Part shown: in pieces, positions 42,550 through 51,522 of the stretch
Layout: each line of letters starts with the position of its first letter
Numbering within the stretch: the first letter of the stretch is position 1
NCBI RefSeq assembly: GCF_000210095.1
Contig: NC_021039.1
Coordinates: 982,344-1,046,343 of the forward strand
From: Ruminococcus champanellensis 18P13 = JCM 17042
GTDB taxonomy: Bacteria; Bacillota; Clostridia; Oscillospirales; Ruminococcaceae
DNA length: 64,000 nucleotides
Reading direction: 5' to 3'
Program-made: the position numbers and the translations under genes
The notes under the pieces: generated by a model
What the model saw: the letters and a program-made list of their open reading frames with translations, nothing else
Database searches by the model: none
What the model was told of the DNA's origin: nothing

Positions 42550-43889
42550 ATGAAGCAGAATACGACAGTTGATACGAAAGATCTTGTGACAACCATTGCG
42601 TATCTGATTGGTGTCCGGAAAAATGTCCTGGAGCAGTGCTTTATGGAGTCCAGTCAGGATTTATTGCAATCCCTTTATGCATCCCAGTCAGCCACGATCA
42701 TTCGCTATCTCTGTAAATTGCGTACAACGCTTTTCTGTACGTTTAAGAAAACCGATGATGAAATGCGATACAATCTAAAAAATCTGACATCTTTGGAGTG
42801 GTATGACCATAAGAACATTGCGGCGTTGGAATCATGGGGCATTCCGATTATTAAGGCAAATTATCGGTCTGAAAAATACATGCTGGATCTCAATGATCTG
42901 ATCAATAAATACATTGATGCCGTGGCTGTCTTGTTCCCGGATTGGTGCGAGTGGACCTATATCAGAGAGCTTTTTGTAGTTCCGCATTATCATAATCCGA
43001 TTGCGCTAAAGCGTGAATTTGAAAAATACATGGCAAACAAGAACTTCTACCCCTTTCAGCAGTACATTTACTGGACACCGTATGACTGCGGTTCCATGCT
43101 GCTTTCTGACAGAAAATTTTTACAAATCATCTATGGTTTGCATCATGATACGTTTGATGATCCAAGCAAGTACAAAGATGCAAATGCGGAAACGAAAAAC
43201 AGCATTTATGATTTTCTGCGTTGCAGCATGAGAACGGTCATTGCCGTGGATTGTGAAAATTCTGATGTGTATAAGCTGTATGCCACGCTGAAAAATCTCA
43301 ATCAGGATGAGCTCAGTAAAATAGAAAAATTTATTTATATGACGATCATCATACAACTGTGGGCTGGCGGTGGCTGACGAAGTTTATTACGATTCCGGTC
43401 GAGCATATTGTCATAGATCGTGTAACCGAGAGAAAGAGCCTGGTGGATATCGTCATGACCGCAGGTGTTTGCCAGAATCACTATGCGGAAGGAATCGACT
43501 CCTTTATCCTTGTATCCAGTGATTCTGATTTCTGGGGGTTGATTACATCCCTGCCAAATGCGAAGTTCCTGGTGATGTATGAGTATGCAAATTGCGGTCG
43601 TGCAATCAAAAATGCGTTGAAGGAGCATGATATTTACTACTGTTCCATTGACGATTTCTGCTCCGGAAATGTGGATGGCTTTAAAAGAGCCGTGCTGCTT
43701 GGTATCCTGGATCAGTATTTGCCGGATATTTTGTATATCAACGGTCGGGATCTGGTGGAGCACTTGTATTTGGAGGCAAGAATCGAAGGTACCGACAGTG
43801 AGAAAAAGAGCTTTTATGACAGATATGTAAAAACACTAAGTCTGAAAATCGATAAGGACGGTAACTTTAGCATTGAAGTGAAGAAATAA
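42550..43889 (+). pseudogene. NYN-domain (LabA-like PIN) ribonuclease-like protein with apparent frameshift
   Basis: An N-terminal about 225 residues of no recognised family precede a NYN domain: TVIAVDCENSD (first metal-binding Asp), then VIDRVTERKSLVDIVMTAGV and FILVSSDSDFWGLI, the conserved acidic set of a PIN-like RNase. The frame breaks at the AAAAA run 43325-43329; as read, the first ORF stops at 43377. One extra A gives KIEKIYLYDDHHTTVGW, a typical NYN beta strand, and joins to the second frame for a 446-residue protein. GGAGGTG precedes ATG 42550. It stands alone between promoter and terminator. Confidence 0.85.
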
Positions 43890-43929
43890 AAAGCGGCATA
43901 AGATTATTTTTTGTGAGAGTAGAAGCCAT

Positions 43930-43970
43930 AAAGCGGTTGTGTTCATGATGAGCACAGCCGCTTTCTATTT
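43930..43970 (+). terminator. Intrinsic terminator
   Basis: AAAGCGGTTGTG (43930-43941) pairs with CACAGCCGCTTT (43953-43964), one wobble pair, followed by CTATTT. Confidence 0.8.
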
Positions 43971-44008
43971 ACAAGAAGAATATTTAGTTTGTGCAGCATG
44001 TCAGCACA

Positions 44009-44037
44009 TTGACAAACAAATCAGACACTGATATAAT
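44009..44037 (+). promoter_or_regulatory. Sigma-A promoter of the large surface protein
   Basis: TTGACA (44009-44014), 17 bp, TATAAT (44032-44037), perfect hexamers, 45 bp before ATG 44083. Confidence 0.85.
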
Positions 44038-44082
44038 AATGTATATGCATATCTATATGATCCAAACGGAAGGGATGTAGAA

Positions 44083-47000
44083 ATGAAGAAAATTCTAAAA
44101 CAGATCACCTCTGTTGCGTGCGCCGCCGTGCTTTCCATCACGACGCAAATGCAGCTCCTTACCCAGGTCTGCGTCAGCGCCGCACAGAAGGCAGCCGCCC
44201 AGAAAAAGGTTCTGCTGATCCAGGACAATCTCCCCTGGGACTCCAATGCGAATACCAAAGTGCTTGGAGATATCGGCGTGGACTATCAGAAGGTCACCAC
44301 AACGGAATTTCTGGATGTTGAACTGGAGGATTACTCCGTGGTCATCTTTGCGGACGATCAGGCGTTTTCCACCTACAACAACTATCTGGAGTTCAAGGAT
44401 TACATGGAGCTGTATGCTTCTCTCGGCGGCGTGATTGTGTTTGGCGCAGCGGACGGGGGCTGGGCTGACGGCAATCTGACCGGTGCGCTTCCCGGCAATG
44501 TTGAAAAGATCCTGGACTATACAGAGTATAATTATGTAGCGGATCCTAAGCACCCCATTCTGACTGCGGCTCTTTCGGACGGAGATGGCGCAGTGGTAGA
44601 GGGGAAAGAGGATCAGATGTGGTTCTCTACATATTGCAGTCATTCTGAATTTATCGAATCCACTTTGCCGGCAGGTGCAAATATCCTGGTTCGCTCCAGT
44701 GAATCGGATAATCCCACCCTGGTAGAATACCCTCTGGGCAAAGGCCGGGTCATTGCGTCCGGTCTGACCATTGAGCATTCCTATTCTTACCTGGATAACT
44801 ATGCAAAAAAGATCATGGACGATCTGTTTTTGTATGCGCTGAAGGTCAGCGACTTTAATGGGGACGCTGCGCAGCAGCTGCGGGAATATCGTATGAGCAT
44901 CAACCAGCACCATATACTGGTCAATGCAGCTGATACGAAAAAGCCCATTGCCGGCGCTGTTGTAAAGATCGGCAACAAAACCTTCAAAACCGACAAGGAT
45001 GGTATGGTGAATCTTGGCGGGGCAACTTCCCAGCAGACAGTGATCGTGTCTGCGGAGGGCTATCTGACAAGCGGAGCCGTATACACCCCAAAGAAACGCT
45101 CCGTCCATGTGTTCTATCTGAAAAACGATACCTCAAACGGAAAGCCATACCCCATCCTCGCAACTGAAACCAACAAGGAGAAGGATCTTTTCACGAACTC
45201 GATGTTCTTTACGGAGAACAAGTCGGATATGTGCCGGATTCAGGTGACAGCGGAATGGAACGGGCATACCCCCGGCAAATATGAGCTGGTGCAGTATGGT
45301 GCAGGGGGCAAAAAGCTCACCAGCACAACCGGCATCTTTTCCTTTGCGCCGGGCAAAATGCTTGCGCCGGGCAAGGATGTGTATCTGATTCTCAGAAGTG
45401 CGGATGGCACGGTGTCTGAGCGCAGAAGAATCTGCCTCAAGGTCAATCCCCATGCGGATACACCGGATGTGGATCCGGACGCATTCAGCGATCAGTTCCA
45501 GATCACACCGGATCAGAAGGGCGCTACCGGCAGTGAAGATGTGGCATCCCTGGTGGGAGATAACTTTGAAGTATCCCTGCCCATGCTGCCTGTCCAGGTA
45601 ACCAGTGAGCAGAACGAGGACGAGGGCACCTGCACAGTCAGATTCCTGATTGGCGTGGATGCGAAAACGGCGGATGAATCCAAGGGGATCTACGATTATT
45701 TCAAGCAGTCCTTTACCAATTATATGGATGATGTAAATAAGGCGGACAGACTGATCAATAGCCTCTGCAACAAGATCAATTCTTCCGGGAAGCTTGCTGC
45801 CCATGGTTCTTTGGGAATTGTTCCGGACACGACGGTGGAAGGACTGGGCTACTATGAAATGGTTTACGATGCAAATCACAATATTGTTTCCCAGGGCGGC
45901 GGCATTGCCATTACCGTTGGAGGCGAGCTGTCCTATACGCAGCAGTTCCTGTTGGCTGTGGTTCCCCTGTATCTGAATGTCAAGGTGGGAGCCGAGATGA
46001 ACACGCTGACAGGCATGACTCTGTATGCAAACGGCGGTGGTGCATCCTTCCAGGGTGAGGCATCTATCACCGTCAGCGGCAGCATCAGCGGCGGCTTTGG
46101 CGTAAGCGGTCTTGTGTCCGTGGGCGCAGGCGGCGGCGTGGATTTTGAAGTCAGCGTTGCGCCCGAGCGCACCGGTACTGTGACCTTGAAAGCCTTCGTA
46201 GAGGCTTACCTCCTCTTTGTCATTGACTTTTCCTATGATTTTGCAAGCAAAACATGGACCCTGTGGCCGAAGCAGAACCGGAGTGCCGCAAAGGGCGCTG
46301 CCGCAGGCGGTACAGGGGATGCGGATACGCAGCCGGAGCTGATGGATACGGACTATCTGAGCCAGACCTCTGCATGGAACGGCGCAGCAGGTGATGGGGT
46401 CAATGTGCTGCAAAGCGGCGTGCTCCCCAGTACGATCCCTCTGATTGCAGAAGCAGGGGGCAGCAAGGTGCTGGTATGGCAGACCACGGATCCGGATGCG
46501 GAGCTGCTCAACAGCACAAAGCTGATGTTCTCCTATTATGACAACGGCGTCTGGTCCGAGCCCCAGTGCGTCAACCAGTCTGAAAGTGCGGATCTGACCG
46601 CAAGACTGGTCGAAAACGGCGATGATATCTATCTGATCTGGCAGAAGCAGAATGCAGTGATCCAGGGCGGTGACCTTTCCCAGATGGCTGCACAGGCACT
46701 GGCTTCTACAGATATCTTCACGGCAAAGTGGAACGGCACGGCTTTTGCAGACACAGCCTGCGTGCTGAAGGATTCTACACCGGATATGCTTCCCACCCTT
46801 GCCTTTGACGGGGACAAGATGACGGCTGTATGGGTCAAGAGCAGTGGGAATCTGGAAAATGTCTTCCAGTCTAGCGGCATGATTCTGGCGTCTGATTTTA
46901 CAGGCGGCAAGTGGGGCAAGCCCTACCAGCTGGCAAATGCGGATTCCTACGTTTCCGAGCTGGCTGCTGCATATCACAACGGATCCCTGTACGCTGCCTA

Positions 47001-48381
47001 CACGCTCAACGGCGCATCCGGCTCTGCATTGCATATGGTATGCAGCGGCAAGGATCGGGTGATTGCTTCCGGAGCAGATACATTGACGGGTGTTTCCTTC
47101 CGGGACGGTAAGCTGTACTGCGTAAAGAACGGCAAGCTTTACATCTGCACGCCTGACAGCGCAGCCCTGACTGCTGTGGATGGTCAGCTGAGTGCACTGT
47201 CCGGCACCTTTGTGATGGCGGACGATGGCAAGAGTCTGATTTTCTCCGATGGAACGCAGTTCTTTATTTCTGTCAACGAAAACGGTGCATGGAGCGAGGC
47301 AATGGAACTGACAGTTCCGGAGGGCTTCAGCGTATTCAACTACAGTGCTTCCTGGGATCAGGGCAGATATTCCATTGTTCTCAATGGCAGGGATGCGGAT
47401 AACACAACATCCCTTGTATATCTGGAGGCTGCTCATGCGGAGAGCCTGGATATTGAATATGCCACTGTAGAATACGACCCCATTACTGGGGAGCAGTCCG
47501 TACTTTTCAAGCTGACCAACAATACATCCAAGACCATTCATGACATTCAGGCAGAGCTTTCCAATGCGGACAGAACTCTGTTCAGTGCAGAGAAGGCAGT
47601 CAGCATTGCGCCAGGTGAATCCGTATCCCTTGTTTGCCCCATGGATACCACGGACATCCACGAAGTGGGGGAGTATACGCTGACCGTTTCCAATGGTACC
47701 TGTACGGCAAATGCCGTTGTGACCATCGGTATGCCGGATATCTCCCTGGATGTGGATACATACTATCTGGAGGATAGCGTGATCCTTGCCATTACGGCAT
47801 CCAATCTGACAGGAACACCTGCCGAAACCACCATTAAGATCTGTGAGGATTCTATGGACGGTTTGCAAATCGATATGAAAAACGCCGGAGTCATCACCAG
47901 CCAGGAGGATTATCTGCTTCTGGAGGAGATCAATCTGAGCGATGTGGAGTTTGATGAGAACGGAGTCAAGTATCTGTTTATACAGGCGGATACACGGGGT
48001 TCTGAGCTGAACCAGGCCAATAACTGCATTCCGGTTGCAATCTATCAGAACCAGGAGCTGACGGATCCGGATGACAGCGATTTGCCGGAATATGACGTAA
48101 CGCCCTCTGACGGAAAGGACGATGAGGATCCTGGGGAGAATCCCGATCCCATTACAACCACTGTTACTACCACTACAACAACCATCACAACAACCACAAC
48201 TACCACAGCATCTACAGATGATGCATCTGCGGATGTGACCGGCACTACAACGGTTTCTGCAGTGGATGCGGTGAAGCCGCCTAAGACCGGAGAGCAGGGC
48301 ATTCGGATCACGGTTGAGATCCTTGCGGCATTTGCGGTTCTTTCGGCATACGGCGTAAGGAAAAAGCGCAGAGTCCGGTAA
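44083..48381 (+). CDS. Large multidomain surface protein with variant sortase signal
   Basis: 1432 residues. Signal peptide to about residue 34. A Rossmann-like domain (40-265; KKVLLIQDNLPWDS, VVIFADDQAF, GGVIVFGAADGG) resembles the class I amidotransferase-like fold of secreted proteins but lacks an obvious Cys nucleophile. A carboxypeptidase-regulatory/SpaA-like beta domain follows (ILVNAADTKKPIAGAVVKIG). The centre has a Gly-rich stretch (GGGASFQGEASITVSGSISGG) and a beta-propeller-like region (about 780-1110), then CARDB-like Ig domains (1120-1330). After a Thr-rich linker the end is PPKTGEQ, a hydrophobic helix and KKRRVR: a sorting signal with PPKTG in place of LPxTG. Ligand unknown. 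Confidence 0.87.
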   Translation: MKKILKQITSVACAAVLSITTQMQLLTQVCVSAAQKAAAQKKVLLIQDNLPWDSNANTKVLGDIGVDYQKVTTTEFLDVELEDYSVVIFADDQAFSTYNNYLEFKDYMELYASLGGVIVFGAADGGWADGNLTGALPGNVEKILDYTEYNYVADPKHPILTAALSDGDGAVVEGKEDQMWFSTYCSHSEFIESTLPAGANILVRSSESDNPTLVEYPLGKGRVIASGLTIEHSYSYLDNYAKKIMDDLFLYALKVSDFNGDAAQQLREYRMSINQHHILVNAADTKKPIAGAVVKIGNKTFKTDKDGMVNLGGATSQQTVIVSAEGYLTSGAVYTPKKRSVHVFYLKNDTSNGKPYPILATETNKEKDLFTNSMFFTENKSDMCRIQVTAEWNGHTPGKYELVQYGAGGKKLTSTTGIFSFAPGKMLAPGKDVYLILRSADGTVSERRRICLKVNPHADTPDVDPDAFSDQFQITPDQKGATGSEDVASLVGDNFEVSLPMLPVQVTSEQNEDEGTCTVRFLIGVDAKTADESKGIYDYFKQSFTNYMDDVNKADRLINSLCNKINSSGKLAAHGSLGIVPDTTVEGLGYYEMVYDANHNIVSQGGGIAITVGGELSYTQQFLLAVVPLYLNVKVGAEMNTLTGMTLYANGGGASFQGEASITVSGSISGGFGVSGLVSVGAGGGVDFEVSVAPERTGTVTLKAFVEAYLLFVIDFSYDFASKTWTLWPKQNRSAAKGAAAGGTGDADTQPELMDTDYLSQTSAWNGAAGDGVNVLQSGVLPSTIPLIAEAGGSKVLVWQTTDPDAELLNSTKLMFSYYDNGVWSEPQCVNQSESADLTARLVENGDDIYLIWQKQNAVIQGGDLSQMAAQALASTDIFTAKWNGTAFADTACVLKDSTPDMLPTLAFDGDKMTAVWVKSSGNLENVFQSSGMILASDFTGGKWGKPYQLANADSYVSELAAAYHNGSLYAAYTLNGASGSALHMVCSGKDRVIASGADTLTGVSFRDGKLYCVKNGKLYICTPDSAALTAVDGQLSALSGTFVMADDGKSLIFSDGTQFFISVNENGAWSEAMELTVPEGFSVFNYSASWDQGRYSIVLNGRDADNTTSLVYLEAAHAESLDIEYATVEYDPITGEQSVLFKLTNNTSKTIHDIQAELSNADRTLFSAEKAVSIAPGESVSLVCPMDTTDIHEVGEYTLTVSNGTCTANAVVTIGMPDISLDVDTYYLEDSVILAITASNLTGTPAETTIKICEDSMDGLQIDMKNAGVITSQEDYLLLEEINLSDVEFDENGVKYLFIQADTRGSELNQANNCIPVAIYQNQELTDPDDSDLPEYDVTPSDGKDDEDPGENPDPITTTVTTTTTTITTTTTTTASTDDASADVTGTTTVSAVDAVKPPKTGEQGIRITVEILAAFAVLSAYGVRKKRRVR

Positions 48382-48407
48382 CAGATCTCATACATATAAA
48401 TTGATTG

Positions 48408-48526
48408 CAGCAGCATCACAATTTTGTGGTGCTGTTGTGGTATTCTGATGAAAACATAGGACAGCACCGCATCAAACCCGCCTGGCGGCTTGCACATCTG
48501 CCGAACAAGCTCTGTGCGGTGTTGTC
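48408..48526. other. Two hairpins between genes
   Basis: CAGCAGCATCACAA (48408-48421) pairs with TTGTGGTGCTGTTG (48424-48437). GACAGCACCGCA (48460-48471) pairs with TGCGGTGTTGTC (48515-48526) around a 43-nt loop holding a smaller hairpin. Neither has a clear T-run; they may terminate or attenuate transcription into the next gene. Confidence 0.5.
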
Positions 48527-48548
48527 ATAATTTGCGAAAGGAAACGTT

Positions 48549-49049
48549 ATGAACCAAGTTGTTCCGATGGGCTATGCAAAGACGAGAATGGGTACGAGCC
48601 TGGCTGTTGTCATCGCTACGGGTACAGGACTGCTCACATGGCTTTTTGTCAAAAACGGGGCTGCCTTTTCTGATGTGAAATACTTCTGCATGGTGGCGGC
48701 GGCATTGATTCTGGTGTGCGTGTTTTCTGATGTGACAAAAAACAGGAAATGCCGAGCCAGGATTTCGCATATGCAGTTTATGTTGTCCTGTCCCTCTGTA
48801 GTGGGGGAGGTTCGTGAAATCAAGCGGATTCCCTACTTTTTCGGCAGGGAGTTTCGGGAGAACCCGAAGGTTTATGCCAAGGGGCGCAATGTGGTATACC
48901 GCATCGTTGCAGTTTTTCATAGCCCGGTGACCGGGCAGGAAGAAGTGGTCGTCTCCGAGCCCTATAGCTGTAACATTGCGGCTGCTGTTCAGAATCATGC
49001 TGTGACAGTTCACTATTCAAAGGACGGACAGTACTGGATAGAGCTTTGA
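48549..49049 (+). CDS. Small membrane protein of unknown function
   Basis: 166 residues. Two helices (about 18-34, SLAVVIATGTGLLTWLF, and 45-62, FCMVAAALILVCVF) are followed by a soluble domain of about 100 residues (CPSVVGEVREIKRIPYFF; VVYRIVAVFHSPVTGQEEVVVSEPY; AVTVHYSKDGQYWIEL) that resembles the DUF3592-type beta domain of small membrane proteins; this is only a resemblance. GAAAGGAAACGTT precedes the ATG. Context gives no function. Confidence 0.7.
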   Translation: MNQVVPMGYAKTRMGTSLAVVIATGTGLLTWLFVKNGAAFSDVKYFCMVAAALILVCVFSDVTKNRKCRARISHMQFMLSCPSVVGEVREIKRIPYFFGREFRENPKVYAKGRNVVYRIVAVFHSPVTGQEEVVVSEPYSCNIAAAVQNHAVTVHYSKDGQYWIEL

Positions 49050-49291
49050 GGTGACGAGATACGAAGATCCACAGCCCTGCCTTAAGGGGGCTGCATTATA
49101 AACATGCAAGAGGCAAGAATAAATATAGAGCACATGTGCTGAAGCAATTTCTTTTGTGGCGGCACCATACAGAAAAGACGTATCAGGATGCAAAAAGCAT
49201 GGCTGGCAGTTCTGTACGGTGCCGCCATGGCTGTATGCGGCGAAAAAATGAAAAAAGTTCGTCTGAAACTTGGAAAAAGGCGATGATTCTA

Positions 49292-49320
49292 TTGACAATA
49301 CTAGATTTTTGTAGTATTAT
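49292..49320 (+). promoter_or_regulatory. Promoter of the exopolysaccharide operon
   Basis: TTGACA (49292-49297), 17 bp, TATTAT (49315-49320). Transcription from about 49327 gives a leader of more than 230 nt. The stretch 49050-49291 shows no gene. Confidence 0.78.
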
Positions 49321-49326
49321 AAACTA

Positions 49327-49559
49327 TAGGTAGGCAAAAATTCCAGAGAAGTCAAGCAGCTTGGCTGAGTAGTGATAGGTGAGGAATCCTTTGGATTCCT
49401 GTGCATAAAGTTGCATCCATACCTAGCCGACACAGAAGGAAGCCGATTGCGGACAGAGTGAGAAGGGAATTGAGTATCATTGGGACAGCAAAAGTCTTGA
49501 TACTTTAAGGAGATCGATGGATTCAGGCAGAGAATTGGAAGGATGGGAGTATTTACATC
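49327..49559 (+). other. Long structured leader RNA of the EPS operon, unassigned
   Basis: About 233 nt without a convincing ORF. Pairings seen: AGGAATCC/GGATTCCT with a TTT loop (about 49382-49400), TGCA/TGCA just after it, and an enclosing stem ATAGGT with ACCTA plus GGCT with AGCC, together a three-way junction. A second domain has AGTATCA pairing with TTGATACT (about 49475-49506). It ends near the start codon, and AAGGAG at 49508-49513 is followed by a second GGAAGG before ATG 49560. No known riboswitch class fits by eye. A regulatory RNA is likely. Confidence 0.55.
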
Positions 49560-50771
49560 ATGGAAAAACGCACGATCAGTTTCAGCCCACCGGATATTTC
49601 GGAGGCCGAAATAAACGAAGTTGCGGAAGCACTCCGCTCTGGTTGGATTACCACAGGCCCCAGAACAAAAAAACTTGAAAAAGAGATTGCCGGATGGATA
49701 GGAACGGATAAATGCGTTTGCCTCAATTCACAAACTGCCTGTGCGGAGATGGCACTACATATACTTGGCATCGGCAAAGATGATGAAGTTATCGTACCGG
49801 CTTATACATATACGGCATCTGCCTCTGTCATCGACCACGTTGGTGCGAAAATCGTCATGATCGATTCACAGAAAAACAGCCTTGAAATGGATTACGATGC
49901 TGTGGAAGCTGCCATTACCGAAAGAACCAAGGTCATAATTCCGGTAGATCTTGGCGGTGTACCTTGCGATTATGACCGTATTTTTGAGATTGTTGAGCGC
50001 AAGAAAAGTTTGTTTAAGCCGTCAAACGAGATACAGAAAGCAATCGGCAGAATTGCCATATGCGCTGATACAGCCCATGCTTTCGGAACAAAGTGGCACG
50101 GAAAGATGGCTGGCAGTATTGCTGATTTTTCGAGCTTTAGTTTTCATGCTGTTAAAAATTTAACAACCGCTGAGGGCGGTGCGTTGACGTGGCGCACGAT
50201 TAACGGCATTCGTAACGAAGATATTTATCATCAGCTTCAACTGCTCAGTCTGCACGGTCAGTCAAAGGACGCACTTGCCAAAACAAAGCTTGGCGCATGG
50301 GAATACGATATTGTCGGCACCTGGTATAAGTGCAATATGACCGATGTGGTTGCGGCAATCGGACTTGCGCAGTTTGAACGTTACCCCGGAATGTTGGCAA
50401 GAAGAAAACAGATTATTGGCAGATACAATGCCGCATTCAAGCCGTTCGGTATTGAAACACTTGACCACTACAATGCCGAACATGAATCATCTGGACATCT
50501 TTACATTACGCGTGTTCCCGGAATCACACCGGAACAGCGAAACGAGATCATCATCAAAATGGCGGAGCAAGGCGTTACTTGTAATGTGCATTACAAGCCG
50601 CTTCCTATGCACACAGCATATAAGAAGCTTGGATTTGATATTGCAAATTACCCAAATGCATATGCGTTTTTTTCCAACGAGATTACGTTGCCGCTCCACA
50701 CTTGCTTGTCAGACGAGGATATAGAGTATGTAATGGAAAAGTATATCGGGATATTGAAAGAGTATGTGTAA
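49560..50771 (+). CDS. DegT/DnrJ/EryC1-family sugar aminotransferase
   Basis: 403-residue PLP enzyme. SGWITTGPRTKKLEKEI and NSQTACAEMALHILGIG are the family start, DEVIVPAYTYTASASV the strand region, CADTAHAFGTKWHGK the PLP Asp region and FSFHAVKNLTTAEGGAL holds the PLP Lys. Such enzymes aminate nucleotide 4-keto-6-deoxy sugars, here probably the product of the 4,6-dehydratase of the same operon (53746-54789). It opens the EPS operon. An insert of about 20 residues (RIFEIVERKKSLFKPSNEIQ) is somewhat longer than usual. Confidence 0.92.
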   Translation: MEKRTISFSPPDISEAEINEVAEALRSGWITTGPRTKKLEKEIAGWIGTDKCVCLNSQTACAEMALHILGIGKDDEVIVPAYTYTASASVIDHVGAKIVMIDSQKNSLEMDYDAVEAAITERTKVIIPVDLGGVPCDYDRIFEIVERKKSLFKPSNEIQKAIGRIAICADTAHAFGTKWHGKMAGSIADFSSFSFHAVKNLTTAEGGALTWRTINGIRNEDIYHQLQLLSLHGQSKDALAKTKLGAWEYDIVGTWYKCNMTDVVAAIGLAQFERYPGMLARRKQIIGRYNAAFKPFGIETLDHYNAEHESSGHLYITRVPGITPEQRNEIIIKMAEQGVTCNVHYKPLPMHTAYKKLGFDIANYPNAYAFFSNEITLPLHTCLSDEDIEYVMEKYIGILKEYV

Positions 50772-51514
50772 TGATGCTTTTGAAAAAATGGGAACAACTG
50801 CCGCCGGAAATGCAGACCGATGAGGTGCGGAAATATTACGACATTCTGAAAAAGAAGCAGGTCAGTTTGTTTTTCAAGAGAATGTTTGATATTGTGGTTT
50901 CCTCTCTTTTGTTAATTATCCTTTCACCCGTTTTTTTAGTTTTGGCGATTGCGATTAAGATTGACAGCAAAGGCCCGGTGTTTTATCGGCAGGAACGGGT
51001 TACACAATACGGAAAGCATTTCCGTATACACAAATTTCGCACAATGGTACAAAACGCCGATAAGGGTTCACAGGTTACTGTTAGCAACGATCCTCGTATT
51101 ACCCGTGTGGGCAAAGTAATCAGAAACTGTCGATTGGACGAAATTGCGCAGCTTATCGATGTGATGCAAGGAACTGTCACACTTGTTGGCGTCCGTCCCG
51201 AAAGTACAAAATATGTTGCCGAGTACACCCCCGAAATGATGGCAACACTACTGCTCCCCGCAGGTGTAACGAGTCTTGCGAGTATTCTCTATAAGGATGA
51301 GGCGAAACTGCTTGATGCTGCTGAGGATACGGATAAGGTGTATATAGAGAGGATTTTACCTGCAAAAATGTATTATAACCTTAAAAGCATTGAACATTTC
51401 AGTTTTTGGGGAGATGTGCGGATTATGTTTATGACTTTGTTTGCGGTGTGCGGTAAGGACTATAAAGGGGATTATATCGAAATGCAAAAAGAATATGAAA
51501 CGATGGAAAGATGA
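50771..51514 (+). CDS. Initiating sugar-phosphate transferase (monotopic phosphoglycosyl transferase)
   Basis: 247 residues. N-terminal amphipathic segment, one re-entrant hydrophobic helix (about 38-62, MFDIVVSSLLLIILSPVFLVLAI) and the catalytic domain with KGPVFYRQERV, FRIHKFRTM, RLDEIAQL (catalytic Asp-Glu dyad) and LVGVRPE. It transfers the first sugar phosphate from UDP-sugar to undecaprenyl phosphate, so it starts the EPS repeat unit. ATG 50771 shares its A with the TAA of the previous gene. Confidence 0.94.
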   Translation: MMLLKKWEQLPPEMQTDEVRKYYDILKKKQVSLFFKRMFDIVVSSLLLIILSPVFLVLAIAIKIDSKGPVFYRQERVTQYGKHFRIHKFRTMVQNADKGSQVTVSNDPRITRVGKVIRNCRLDEIAQLIDVMQGTVTLVGVRPESTKYVAEYTPEMMATLLLPAGVTSLASILYKDEAKLLDAAEDTDKVYIERILPAKMYYNLKSIEHFSFWGDVRIMFMTLFAVCGKDYKGDYIEMQKEYETMER

Positions 51515-51522
51515 GGCTTTGA

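Noticed and set aside
45133..47868. Very long minus-strand open frame (about 900 codons) opposite the surface protein
   Set aside because: It is a mirror of the plus-strand gene, with His/Arg/Gln/Cys-rich low-quality composition and no recognisable motif or ribosome binding site. The plus-strand protein has a signal peptide, domains and a sorting signal.
48150..48220. ACA/ACT-rich tract as a microsatellite
   Set aside because: It encodes the Thr-rich wall-spanning linker of the sortase-anchored protein, in frame and with mixed codons.
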